Shown one piece after another: positions 34,857-46,409 of a stretch of 64,000 bases of DNA. The DNA comes from Hirudinaria manillensis (lineage: Eukaryota; Annelida; Clitellata; Hirudinida; Hirudinidae), in contig CM067536.1 in the NCBI GenBank assembly GCA_034509925.1, positions 4,024,501 to 4,088,500 of the forward strand. Direction: 5' to 3'. The translations under genes and the position numbers were made by a program. Positions within the stretch are counted from its first letter, which is position 1; the number at the start of each line of letters is the position of its first letter. The notes beneath the pieces are model-generated. The model was not told where the DNA came from. It saw only the letters and a program-made list of their open reading frames with translations, and ran no database searches.

Positions 34857-37800
34857 TCAGACGCTTTTCGACACCAGGCCGGCCGCGCCTTCTCCTAGTG
34901 CAGCGTCGTTTATGACGACCGTCTTGACGGGGAAGAATCCGGTTTCGTCGGAAGGAATTTTGAAAGACTCAAGTCTTGACTCGTACGTGTTCATGAGGTC
35001 GTTGTGTGCCTGCGAGCAAATGGTTCTTAATGGAAAAACTAACGAAGTCTCGGTCATCATGAAATGTTAGCTCGTAAAAGCTGATGATTAGTTCTTGGGT
35101 TCCGTTGGGTCAAATTGAGGAAAAGTTCTTGAATAAATTAGATCAAATCAGTTTCTAAATTAGATTGGAGCTGATTGCTTGGAGCGTGGTATGTGCCCTC
35201 CAATTGCCAGTGAGCTTTCTATATTCCTATTAGTGTTTATTTCAATAGCAAGCCACTTGGGTGATGTGCAATGGTCTGACACAATATTTCACTGCATGTC
35301 TGAAAAGTTTCAAATTTACACAGGCAAAAAGGTCCAACCTTGCAAACTCGTGCCAACTCATACTGAAGTTCTTGGATGGTTTTGTTCTTTGCCTCTAAAG
35401 TGCTCTGGAATTTAACAGACAATATTTGTATTTATGACTATTAAAAGAAGCTATTTTAAATTGGGTATGTAGCAGTAACAGTGCATACATATTTCTATAC
35501 AGTCCATAAATGGCATATAATTGCGATTGTATAATTGCTAATGTGAATGTTATGCAATCGTACCTCAATGGACTTTGTAAGTGCTTGAACAGCACTGGGA
35601 TCCAACTTGAAATGTCTGACGGTCTCGTCAAGATGAGTTGAGACAAGTTCCATCTCCTTTTTCAGGGATTCCAGTTTTATTTCCAGGAAGCAGTTCTTTA
35701 TTCCAGCTCGTTCTTGAATCTCGTGGATGGCCGTAACAAAATTCTGATATAGTTCATCCCGTTCTGCCTTGATCTGTTGATTAAATCAATTAACTTAATA
35801 ATTTTCAGTCCAGTAATCAGGATTCTCTCCAGCAAATCATGAGGAACACAAAAACACAAGGCACCCTTGATGCTGTGCACTTTATAAATTAACTGTTATT
35901 ATTATTATTTGCCAATTACAGTGCAAACATATTTCAACATGTATATATATGAAATTATTCAATTAAATATTCCCGTTCTATTAGGAGTTTCTATTATATA
36001 AATGTAGCTGACTTCTATCAGTGATATACACCCAAGTGGACTGAGGGTTTTAAAATATGGGTACATCACTGGCATCAATATACAATGAATTAATATAACA
36101 GTAACTTAACAGTAGTCTTGATTTGATTCAAAACTTCAATCTCTTTTTCTTGCCTCAGAACCACATCCTCAACTGATTTCAATTTGAAATCTTTTTCCTG
36201 TGAAATGAATGGTATCGTAATCACACTCATATGTATTTGCTTCATTTGAAAATATTAGGTGAATTCCTAGTCAACATTTAAACTAAGATTTTTTTGAACT
36301 TTATATTCTAGCATGAACAATAAATAACGAAGTTTGTTAGATTCTTATGTTCACTAGTAGAGATTTGTTCTGGTGACGGTGGACAGCCTTCAGAAACAAT
36401 TTTTTTATATTAATAAACGGCAACAAAATATTCCCAGACCCAGATTTCAGGAAATTCCAGCAAGCCTAATTTTATATAATTGATTAAATATTATTTAATA
36501 ATATAATTCGGATTCAAAATTAAGCGAAATCAAGATCGAAAGAGTGGCAGAAAGTTTGCAGACCTTCAGCATGTATTTGACATGTGTCAACCTTTTCAGT
36601 TTAGACGCATTGTCCCTCTGCATCTTCGTCATATCCACCATCTTCTGACTCGATTGTTTGCTCTCAGACGTCATGTCCGCCATCTTCTTTTCGAGCAATT
36701 CATCCTTCTTGCGAAGATTTTCGCATTCAATCTGATTTAATAGCAATTATCGCTATTGATATCGTCGGCTAACATTTCATTTCTATTTGTACTTAGTTTG
36801 AATGCTTTATATCTAGAATCAATATCAGACTAGGATGTAAAGATGCTTAATAACCTATCTGGCTTATCTATATATAGAGCTCCAACCCACATACGATCCA
36901 CAAGCTTGCTGCCAAAACCTGTTACCCACACGACTGATCTAACATTTACATGGAGTATTGCTGCATGTATGACCCAGCAATTATTGATCAATTATTTGAT
37001 TAATTGTCTGACCTTCAATCCATTAATGAGGTTTATTCCGTTTAGAACCAAGTCGTTGTAGTAATCTTTCATGTCTTTGTAAAGACGATCATGGGTTTGC
37101 ATAAGACTGAAGATTTCAAAGTTTTTCCTCTCCTCAACCTCGTGCAATTCGTTACGAAACTTGAGGTCATTGTCGGCTTCCCTAGACGAAATTTTGTTCT
37201 TGTATTTTGTCTCGATTTCCAGGACCCGTCGTTCGAAGTCCTGTTGGATGTTCGCCATGTCATCAGCATGTTTCTACAAAAAGTTCATGAACTGAAACAA
37301 AATTGGTCCAGTGGATTGCATTCGAGTTGGTTATTATGCGAACCACTTTTAGGTTTTTAACGCTCAGTTCATGGGCCGCTTGTTCCGATTTTAGTTGCAT
37401 TCTTAAGTTCTTCAACTCTGTCCTCAGCTGCATCAATTCCAATCTAGCATCATCTTGTATGGCTTTCATAGCCTGATTATTTTCGTTTACAGTTTCTTCG
37501 ATTTTTTTCTGATTTTCAAACATTAAATATTTGATCTTTTGCTTCATGACCTGGTAAAATAATGCGACGGTTATTAGGCGTCTAATAATAATTATAATTG
37601 CTTCGTAATCAGTTAAAAACCTTGATCTCGAAATTATGCGTCTCTTGTAGTTTTTCCATGTCGTAAATAATATTGCGATTCTCTTTCTCTTTCAGGTCCA
37701 ATCTGCTTCGGACAACCTCAAGTAAAGCAGCAATGCGGTCTCTTTCCTGCATGAAGTTGTCCCTTTCCTTTCTTTCTGTTTCAAGTTCGGCACGGATTCG

Positions 37801-38023
37801 CACCATGTGATCCATGAACTATCATGATATCGTAATATTCCACTTACAATCCTACACATATAATGGCACGTACATTTATAAAAGTTATTAACTTGAGCAG
37901 GCTTCATGCCTTCCAGAGGCGATGCATCGACCACTTTTTTACCTTTTTTCTTGGACTTAAAAGTGGATGAATGTAGTGTAAGTCGAATATCATTATAGAC
38001 CAAAAAAATTTATTAAATACCAT
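34857..38023 (-). CDS. GAS8: Dynein regulatory complex subunit 4 (GAS8)
   Basis: Ten coding exons (high to low): 38023-38021 (ATG only), 37955-37893, 37818-37621, 37550-37347, 37273-37013, 36731-36564, 36197-36111, 35773-35564, 35404-35339, 35009-34857; 470 aa against 478 in human. All phase 0. Starts MSKKKGKK as in GAS8. Almost entirely coiled coil: HMVRIRAELETERKERDNF, DFERRVLEIETKYKNKI, NELHEVEERKNFEIFSLMQ, DYYNDLVLNGINLINGLK, AERDELYQNFVTAIHEIQ, NKTIQELQYELARVCKAHND, and the conserved C-terminal block ETGFFPVKTVVI plus GEGAAGLVSKSV. DRC4 is a structural and regulatory subunit of the nexin-dynein regulatory complex in motile cilia, so the animal has motile cilia or flagella. Its ATG lies 128 bp downstream of the stop of the cholinesterase-like gene on the same strand. 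Confidence 0.96.
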
Positions 38024-38151
38024 CTTTAAGGCGATACGGAGGTTCAACAAATTCCAAACTCCTAGCGGCGAACGAAATTCAAAAACGTATTTACAACAAA
38101 ACAAATACGTCAGCTCAACGGATACCGACTATTTACAAGATCTGTCAATGT

Positions 38152-41100
38152 CTAAATTACAGAATGACTTATAGGGGCTGTTCGTTTGCAATGATCTGAA
38201 TACTGAGCTGCAGTCATTCGGGATACATTTGAAGAAGAATACATCGGAGTCGAGGATATTTCATTCTCACTATCTTCAGAGTCCATGAATTCACGACTTT
38301 TGGACTTTTGAATCCCTTGAGCATACAGGTTCTGATTTTTGTAAGCATAGCTTTGATGTTGATATTGAGCATCCTTCATGGCTTTGTTCTGATGCCACAT
38401 GAGGTAGAGAACTATGGCAACTGCCCCAAGGAGGAGAACGAGTAAGGACCCAACGCAGCCTGTCGAGATGACGTATTCGTAAGCCGCTGGAGTAGGAGTA
38501 GCAGTTGGATAAACTGTAACGTAATATTAATTATAATAAAATGTTTGGTATTGTAACTTTTAAGATAATATTATTATTTGACCCATTACTCACAGTAATC
38601 TTGTTTAGCCATCCTTGGAAAATATTCATTCCAGAAACCATACTGGGATTGCCTGTATCTGAACCAGAGATGAGCATACCATCTCACTTCCAAATAAGTG
38701 AAGTTGTAATCATTGAAGGTTTCCCAGGTCACATTTCGTGTGATGTTTGGAGTTGGTTCCCTTTTGGTAACAATAACTTAATTTTATGCTTTTTTAATTT
38801 GATATGGTGATATTGTTGATGTTTAACACTGAGCACAATTAAAGTATGTAAATAGAAATCAACTCTAAGTTCAGCAAAAATTATTTACATGAAAAGTAAG
38901 CCTTGTAATATTTATATAAATCTAAAAAATCTTTCTAATGCTTTGAATTAGTAACACTGGACCAACCCATAGATTGCAAAAGAGCTCCACATGTACATCA
39001 TAAAATCACTGATATTTCTGTCATCATAATCAAAATATTGCCTTGGCACCATTTCTGTTTCATTGAGGATGGTTTCATTTAAGAATGGGAAGCCCAGGAC
39101 ATATTGGACAGCAGAAGAATGAGACACACCTGTCCATTCAATCAACCAGATTTCATTTTTTTGAGTTTAAACCATGATTTAATTGCTTTTTATGACTAAA
39201 ATAAGTTGCAGTAATTCGAAGACATCATCAAACCAACCCATGTACCATGGCAACCAGTCGTTCCATGATTTCCAATTGAAGATGTACATGTAAGTTGGTG
39301 CCCATTCAGACTGCTGTTTCACAATTCTGTCCATTCCAATTCCATAGTTCAAATCGGTTATCATCTGTCAGCGAGAAAACATTACCTAATCATTGATTTT
39401 TAAACATAAAAGCTCTAGTAAAATAATTAAATTAAGAATCTCAGTGCTAAAAATTATTCATGTTGACCGAACATTAAGAAATTCTTGTCCTCTGGCCGTA
39501 GCATTGGTAGGGTCGGGCCAGTGAGTGTACTGAAACTCTACGGCATCTCTGACCCTTTCCCGGTAAATGTCCACCACCTTCCATTTGACCATCAGATTGT
39601 CGAGGAATTTTCTGAACTCGCTGATTGACAAACCCTTCTGCAAACCATCCATCGTTCGATCTTGGAAAATTAATTTGGATTTTAAAACTCCTAAAATATT
39701 CCACAAAGATGGTGCTAGAGAATTTACAAACTTGCAATTTCGGCTCCGTCGTGAGCATTTATTCCGATAATGCACGGAACTTTTGCAAACTGACCCTCCC
39801 TCCGGTAGTCGTCTGGTGACTCTGGAAGGAATCCTTCCGTCGGAATCGAGTAGAACAGTCCATCTTGGATTGGAGCCCAAACAGTACCAAGAATGCCATC
39901 CTTGATTTCAATATTTGATTGAACAATAACGGATGGTTAACAATAACATTTCAATCGTTCATATTGAACTCCAAGTCACGATTAAAAAAATAATTTCTTT
40001 AATTGAGATTCGCTTACATTTGGCTCGACTCGATGTTGTGCCTCAACAATCATGTTCCAAGTGACCGAGGAATTTTGTCTTAAACACTGGATCATTGAAT
40101 AAGAATCTTCTGCATAGCACCCCACCGCCTTGGCCAGTTTTTGGGCATAAATCCTCGGCCGATAGAACGGTCGTCCCAATCCGAACATCGAGAGATCCGT
40201 GCCGCTCATCATTATTGCTTGGTTAAAGAAAGCTGGAATCGATTGTGTTAATTATGTTTAACCTGATCAATGGTTGCAGCTTTGTTTTTTTGCATGTAAT
40301 CAAACTCTCAATTATTAGTTACTAGTAGTGAATAATATTAATATTAACATTAGCAGTTTTTTAAGATTTTGAAATTGCTATCCTATATAGTCAATACTTC
40401 CAAGTACCCATTTGTTTATCGACACACCTGGTTTATAAACATTATTGTTCTGATAATAATGCACTGCTTTGCCAAATATTGCCTACCATTACGATAACTG
40501 GCAGGCGATACGAGGTGGAGACCAACACTGACTCCACCAGCTCCTTCTCCCATGATGGTGATCCTGTTAGGGTCTCCTCTGAAGGCGATGATGTTCCTCT
40601 TGATGAACTCGAGGGCTTGTATCTGATCCCACATGCCGAAGTTGCCCGGGGAATGCTCATCTTCGGTTGTCAGGAATCCTATGGCAGAAGTATTTCTATT
40701 GTTCATTTATTGTGCAAACAATATGGGTCCTTTGTTTTAAGGTAGTTCTTAAGCATTCTTACATTCAGCTATAAATAATCATTAGGTAGATGTTTGAGGA
40801 ATTCATTCAATCATCTAACGATGATAAAGACTGGACTCACCCAATGCTCCGAGTCTGTAATTGAAGGTTACAACCACCACATCTCTCGTGGCGAGGACAT
40901 GTCCTGGCTGAGATTGAGAAGTTCCTGTACTGAAGTTGCCAGAATGGATGTATACAATGACTGGATAGATTTTCTTGTCAAATTCTAGGTTTGGAGCAGT
41001 CCTCTGAGACAATAATCCATGATTTAGTTGTTCATAAATGGCTTTATAAAGGTTGGTGCTATAAGAATTTAAAGTGACCAACATGTTTATTGGTTTTATT

Positions 41101-41987
41101 AATAAATATTTCAATAATGGAATTTTGAATTCAATTAAGCATTATGAACATGTTAAGAATAAAATCATTGGGATGATGAACTGACATTTGGAACAAAGAT
41201 GTTCATGTACAGGCAATCTTCACTGATGTTGACTTTCTGTATTGTTGGAATGTCTTGCTGTAAGTTCTCAATTTTTTGAGGACATGCTGGCCTATAGTAA
41301 GTAGCATCCCATGTTCCAACCCATCTCGGAGGGAGGGGCCTCTGAATCAATAACTCAATAATTACTATAAAAATATGAAAAATTGAGATGATTTCTGGTG
41401 TAATGTAAGAATATGATGTGCCCATTGAGATAATCACATGAAATTTATGAAATATTTTGTGACTTTAGCTGGGGTAACACTGAATTAATTCTGATTTGAT
41501 TCTTGATTGGTATTCACAATTAGTAAGTTTGCTGAAATAATTCATAATTAAAAATATAGGAAAAAGTGTCTGTAAGTATTGGCAATGCATTGTCCAAATA
41601 GATGGGCATAGATTAACAAACACATGACTCAACCTGGAACCTATATCTTCCAACTGGAGGTTCTGCATAAGGCACTCCAAGAAAGCAGTTTATCCTTCTT
41701 AAGTACCACTGAGGATATTCTCCCCAATTTATGTCCCAAAATGTATCTTCCAGGTACATTGGGATGGAAAATCCTTTGACGTATTCTCCATAAGCATCGA
41801 GTTTTCGCGAAAAAACGTATTTGTCAAATCTTTCAAGTGGCGACCTCCATGGGTTCCACTCAAGTGGTGGCAGTTGTCTTTTCCAACGACTCCAAAGCTG
41901 TTGCCCACAGGAAACATCGAGAACCAAAATGATTATTAGTGCATGCAAAAGATTTCTATTACAACTTAAAAATGAGTTGGGACCCAT
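38152..41987 (-). CDS. Transmembrane cholinesterase-like adhesion protein, catalytic Ser lost
   Basis: Eleven exons (high to low): 41987-41634, 41341-41186, 41003-40841, 40678-40487, 40232-40018, 39900-39732, 39660-39473, 39364-39238, 39129-38967, 38760-38594, 38513-38152; 751 aa. Domains: N-terminal signal peptide (hydrophobic LLHALIIILVLDVSC), carboxylesterase/cholinesterase domain (CFLGVPYAEPPVGRYRFQ, SEDCLYMNIFVP, VIVYIHSGNF, NYRLGALGF, GNFGMWDQIQALEFI), one transmembrane helix (about 645-668, GSLLVLLLGAVAIVLYLMW) and a cytoplasmic tail ending HSVI. The nucleophile motif reads GEGAGG instead of GESAG (about residue 270) and the acid position is Asp; the His (GVSH, about 525) is kept. So it is probably not an esterase but a neuroligin/gliotactin-type cell-surface adhesion protein. 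Which subfamily is unclear. Confidence 0.88.
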
Positions 41988-42417
41988 TTCTTAACGTAGA
42001 GTTACGGTAATTGTTTCTCTTTTTAGGTTATCCAAGTATCGCCGCACAGGTGTACTTATGTAATCAGGTAAATGTTTACATCAACTAAGTAATTCATTTA
42101 AATATGAATTATTATTTGTAAAACGATTTTAAAGAAAAAATTAATAGCCTCCAATCAAATTTTAAAATATGTGCCATATAAATTTATCCTTTGTTGTGAT
42201 GTTAATACCCGATTACTAAGCAGATATTTCGAGGAACACAACTTCTTAACGTCCAGCATTAAGAATTCATTATAGATTGTGGCTCATTTATATATTCAAT
42301 ATCATCAAACCATAATAAAAAAATATCAACATATTACAAGTTTAATGAGTCCTTTTTTTATAACTCATCTTTCAGCACCTTTTCCCACTTTTTACTATCA
42401 AATAAGATGCACATCGT
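41988..42417. other. Intergenic, upstream of cholinesterase-like gene
   Basis: AT-rich; likely 5' flank of the minus-strand gene. No gene seen. Confidence 0.5.
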
Positions 42418-42525
42418 CTCGCTTTCTTGGAGTGCCTTATGCAGAACTTCCGGTCGGAAGGTCTCCAGGTTGATTCATGTATTTGTTGATCTATGCTCGT
42501 CTATTTGGATAATGCGTTGCCAATC
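42418..42525 (+). pseudogene. Inverted partial copy of cholinesterase-like exon 1 end and intron start
   Basis: Encodes RFLGVPYAELPVGR on +, matching CFLGVPYAEPPVGR at the end of the minus-strand exon 41987-41634. The match continues past the donor site into the intron (TTTGTTGATCTATG / TCTATTTGGATAATGCGTTGCCAAT), so it is a genomic copy, not a cDNA. About 108 bp, inverted, roughly 0.75 kb from its source. Confidence 0.8.
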
Positions 42526-42760
42526 AATTGCGTTCACTATATATGGGCCCTGCATTACTGAAATCTCGCTTTGACAGTTTGTTGCCGGGATTGCAGCATT
42601 TTCCGTGCCAGTCAAGAGAGAGTGCGTTGAGAAATTTCTGACTTGTGATTTTCACCGCAATAGTTGAAAATCCAGGGCAAACAAAAACAGACATGCATTT
42701 ATCGATCTTATCCTCCTCTTCAGGCGTTACTTTTGCTCTTTTGTCAGCTATGTCCGTCAT
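42524..42760 (-). CDS. Unassigned small open frame (78 aa)
   Basis: ATG-initiated frame MTDIADKRAKVTPEEEDKI followed by a Cys-containing C-terminal half. No family recognised, no signal peptide or membrane segment. The frame is open a further 28 codons upstream. It could be a gene fragment, an exon, or chance; no partner exons found. Confidence 0.2.
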   Translation of the reverse strand: MTDIADKRAKVTPEEEDKIDKCMSVFVCPGFSTIAVKITSQKFLNALSLDWHGKCCNPGNKLSKRDFSNAGPIYSERN

Positions 42761-43325
42761 ATTAAATAATTTTAATAAATTTGGCGGGCGGTTGCTGAAG
42801 GAATTGGAACTAATTTGGATGTTTAGAACTTCTAAAATACGCAAAATAGCATTTCAGGCTTGCCCAAAAATAGGGGGACACTCTAAATTTCCTAATAACT
42901 CGATAACTATAAGTCCAACATTACTCAATTTTATAAATTATGTCACTTTATTGGTCATAAGACATCCTGTTAAATTGGAACTCATTTGAATGATTAGAAC
43001 TTGTAAAATATGCTAATTCGGGCTAAGATAACAATTGCTGCTTTTAAATACTGAACGCCAGCCCGGCCCGCTCATTTGTCCGAAATCCGTACAGACCCGG
43101 CCCTACTAGACTATCTATTTTGTTTTCACTTCACTCAGTTTATAAAAATATTGAGAACTAATTTAGATTGCATTATTTTAAAATTTGTAAAAGTTTGAAT
43201 ATAAATATTTAAAGATATGATTAAAATGATCAAATACTATGCTTTCATTTTTAATTATCGACGGTCTTGTTTTTGTTTGTGTTAAAATATTTTATCAGCC
43301 GTTTTTTTAAAAATAATTTTAAACC
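42761..43325. other. Intergenic, upstream of GTF3C5
   Basis: No gene recognised. Probably contains the GTF3C5 promoter; a short GC-richer patch lies at 43050-43105. Confidence 0.4.
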
Positions 43326-45958
43326 ATGGAGCTTGTTATACCAGACAAAAAGTTTGTTTGCATTGATTATCCAGGCGATGTTCATAATGTCGATAAAGCA
43401 TTAGAGACACTTGGAGGCTTGAAAATTCTACACAAGGTATTAAACTTAATTTAAAATATTAGTCATTTATTGTTAATCTTAATTTGTTATATGCAGACAT
43501 TTAAGGATAGGAATGTTCGCATTAAACTGAATTTTCGAAGTGATGACAGTTATTGCAAGCCAGCTTATGGCAACAGCATATCAAGAGCCTGCTTGATTAT
43601 GAAAGTGAGACGCAAAAAGAACACCCCTGAACAAGATATTAAAGGAAATATAGATGCAGAAATTATTGGGACTTCTGACACGGCATATAATTTTACTAGT
43701 ACAGTTTGCTCATTAAAACCAGTTTATATCCAAGTCTGCAATTAATTATTTATTTTACAGGCTTATGTGACTTCCAATATTTAGCCATGAATAGGCTAGA
43801 CAGTGGGGGCTATAAGGGTCATCTTGACGAATCTTTGGTTAAACAAGTTGAACCTAGGGAATGGTTATCAAAACCTGCACACCTCTTTATTTTGCCTCCA
43901 ATTTTCAGCAGGTTTGATCAACCAGTGCAGTATTGTTTCAGAGAAAATGCAAGCTACAAGAACTTTCAATTTCCAGACAATTGCATTGGAATGTGTGAGT
44001 TGGATTATAGTACTATATAAGATAATTATGAAATGTATTAGTATGATGCATTGTTTATGCCTGGATTGATTATACTTTATTTGGATTATGTGTAAAACGA
44101 AGTTATTGTTTTGCCAACATTACAAATTATAATTCTCAATTTTGAGTAATTCTTTTACATGTAATACATGGTGTATTTACAAATGTGATGCAAATCGACC
44201 ACTAAGTGAATGATGATGATGCTTGCATTATAAAAGAAGATTAGTTATCCAATAGCCACTTAATGAGGCTTTTATTAAAAGACATGTTTAGGATATTTTA
44301 CTGATTATAATTTATATGAAATTATGGGATTGCTTCAAGGTTTGGATTATAATAATATAATATTGCTAAAATTTTCAGCAAGGAGTAGGAGACCACACTT
44401 TACAACATTCTTCAAGTTCAGTAGTCCTTTGGTCCCATGCCAGCCTCATGAAGGTTGTTTGCAGAAACTTCAGCGAATGTCTTTGCCATCTTGGAAGATT
44501 GATGCTGTCAATGAGGTTTGCACAATATTATAAATGTGTTTATATATTATACTGTAATGATGGTATGCTTTGCACAGAAATTTGATCAGCAGAAGATTTG
44601 GTCAACAGTGGCCTTATATGCAGAAGTTGGACCATCTATGACAAGAGATGATCTCAAGATAATTCTTCCTTCGGTTGCATATTACTGTGCTGATGGTCCT
44701 TGGAGAGCCATGTGGGTCAAGCTGGGATATGATATGAGACAAGATCCATCATCCAAAATTTATCAAAATTTGGATACTAGGCAAGAAAAAAGTGAGCATT
44801 ACTGAAGTATTTTGAAAAATTTACTTTTTGCAGTGCAAATTCTCTAGTTTAATTTAAAAAATGATTTATATTATTGGAAAACACATGGGAATGGAAAATT
44901 CATGGGAATAATTTTTAATGATCTGGAGTTAACTTAGTGCACATTTATATGTAATTGTTACAGGGATATCTTCGTTGTATAAAAGCAAGATACCAGCTAA
45001 GAGAAGCACTTTCAATTATCACCTGCCAAATACTTTCACTAGGAATTCAGGTCATCAAGCTGCATCCGTTCAGCAGCCTTCCTCATTCAAACAACCAAAT
45101 AATGAAGAAACAGACTTTAAAAAGTCACTTGTGAGTCTCATAAAAGCTTGCATTTATATAGTAAATGAATTATGAAATTGCTTGCTGTTCAGGAATCTTC
45201 TTATATTTTTCGTCCTGGTGTGATGCCAAAACATAGGCAAATTTTTTATCATCTCTACAATATAAAAGAAGCAGAAGTTCAGAAATTGGTCCACATGAAT
45301 GATGGTATGGTAAGTGCTAATGAAGATTTTGGAATTTCATTTTATGCTTTAAGATTAAGACATTTGAAAGGGAATAATTTTTCGTTTTAGGAAAGTGAGT
45401 GTTCTGAGAAAGATGGTTGGTGCTTGCCAGACACAATTGAAAAGTGCAGGGCAATAATAAATTCATACAGATACAAAAGTAAGTATTTCAATGGCAATAA
45501 CCTTTTCAAACCAGAAAATGATATGTTTCTCCATATTAGAGTTTTACATTGATATGTGATCACTAATACTAAATGCCAAAATGTTGTGAAGAATCAGTTT
45601 GTAATATCAAATATTTAATTAATAACATAATTGTTTGCACTGATTACCTTAAGTTCTTGTATTATAAATTGAAAAACCGAAATAATTACTGGATCATATT
45701 GAAGATGCTGAAGAATCATCTAAGCAAACATCAAATGAAGCTTATGACGAGACAATTGACGATGACGATGAAGAAGAAATTGACAAGAATTGTACAGATG
45801 ATGAGGAGAGCCTAAATGATTATGAAGAGGAAGGTGAAGAGGATGAGGCCGACATAGATGATATTCATGATGGAACATTTAATAATGTGATAGACCAACA
45901 AAATTTTGATAATTTGTTGAAACTATTACCTCCAGATGAAAATGATTTAGATATCTAA
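43326..45958 (+). CDS. GTF3C5: General transcription factor IIIC subunit 5 (TFIIIC63)
   Basis: Nine exons: 43326-43436, 43497-43698, 43761-43994, 44379-44515, 44578-44791, 44964-45130, 45193-45309, 45391-45478, 45705-45958 (the last acceptor has a weak pyrimidine tract); 507 aa against 519 in human. Recognisable blocks: FVCIDYPGDVHNVDKALETLGG, LNFRSDDSYCKPAYGNSIS, CDFQYLA, LFILPPIFSRFDQPVQY, IGMSRSRRPHFTTF, KFDQQKIWSTVALYAE, DDLKIILPSVAYYCADGPWR, AMWVKLGYDMRQDP, KRSTFNYHLP, SYIFRPGVMPKHRQIFYHL, EKDGWCLPD, and a highly acidic C-terminus. TFIIIC binds the internal A and B boxes of tRNA genes and recruits TFIIIB and Pol III in the nucleus; this subunit belongs to the A-box (tau-A) lobe. A tRNA gene array starts immediately downstream. 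Confidence 0.95.
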
Positions 45959-45977
45959 TGAAATATGGAGATTTACA

Positions 45978-45983
45978 AATAAA
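45978..45983 (+). terminator. Poly(A) signal of GTF3C5
   Basis: AATAAA 20 bp after the GTF3C5 stop codon and about 35 bp before the first base of the tRNA array. Confidence 0.55.
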
Positions 45984-46015
45984 TACAATCAACAGCAATC
46001 GTTAAAATTCTTGAC

Positions 46016-46038
46016 ATCACGTTCGCTGGGAACAGACT
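46016..46038 (+). pseudogene. Truncated tRNA-Val(CAC) at the left edge of the array
   Basis: ATCACGTTCGC joined directly to TGGGAACAGAC: the anticodon loop, variable loop and most of the T arm are deleted, so the array begins inside a tRNA gene with an internal deletion. Confidence 0.75.
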
Positions 46039-46115
46039 TTTATCTGCTCGAGGACGAAAATCGTGATTTTGCAGACGCAAAAAGCTGCCGGACATCCTCT
46101 AACAAAAGACCGCCG

Positions 46116-46188
46116 TGTTTCCGCCCAGGCTCGAACTGGGGACCTTTCGCGTGTTAGGCGAACGTGATAACCACTACACCACGGAAAC
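46116..46188 (-). tRNA. tRNA-Val(AAC) copy 1
   Basis: Complete 73-nt cloverleaf on the minus strand: acceptor GTTTCCG / CGGAAAC, discriminator A, D arm with AGTGGTTATCAC, anticodon stem TTCGC / GCGAA around loop CTAACAC (anticodon AAC, read as IAC after deamination for GUU/GUC/GUA), T arm CCCAG-TTCGAGC-CTGGG. A TTTT terminator lies about 10 nt downstream. The internal A and B boxes serve TFIIIC. Confidence 0.97.
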
Positions 46189-46337
46189 AGACGCTCTCAA
46201 ACGCTTCCATAGGTCCACGCATGACTGCCTCTAGGCTTTTTCGGCGCCAAAAAGCCCATCCCATCGCCGCGCAGCGTCCTCATCGGCGCCAGGCAAAACC
46301 GGCCTGGGTCGGTCGGAAGCGTGAGAAAAATCCGCGA

Positions 46338-46409
46338 CTCCCTAGCGGGGAATCGAACCCCGGCCGCGGCGGTGAGAGCGCCGAATCCTAACCACTAGAC
46401 TACTAGGGA
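46338..46409 (-). tRNA. tRNA-Glu(CTC) copy 1
   Basis: 72-nt cloverleaf on the minus strand: acceptor TCCCTAG / CTAGGGA (7 perfect pairs), discriminator G, D arm AGTCTAGTGGTTAGGA, anticodon loop CTCTCAC (anticodon CTC, reads GAG), T arm with GGTTCGATTCC. TTTTT terminator at 46326-46330 read on the minus strand. About 150 bp upstream of Val-AAC copy 1 on the same strand. Confidence 0.97.

Noticed and set aside
39458-39880. 140-codon minus-strand frame
   Set aside because: It spans an intron and is mostly out of frame with the cholinesterase-like exons 39900-39732 and 39660-39473.
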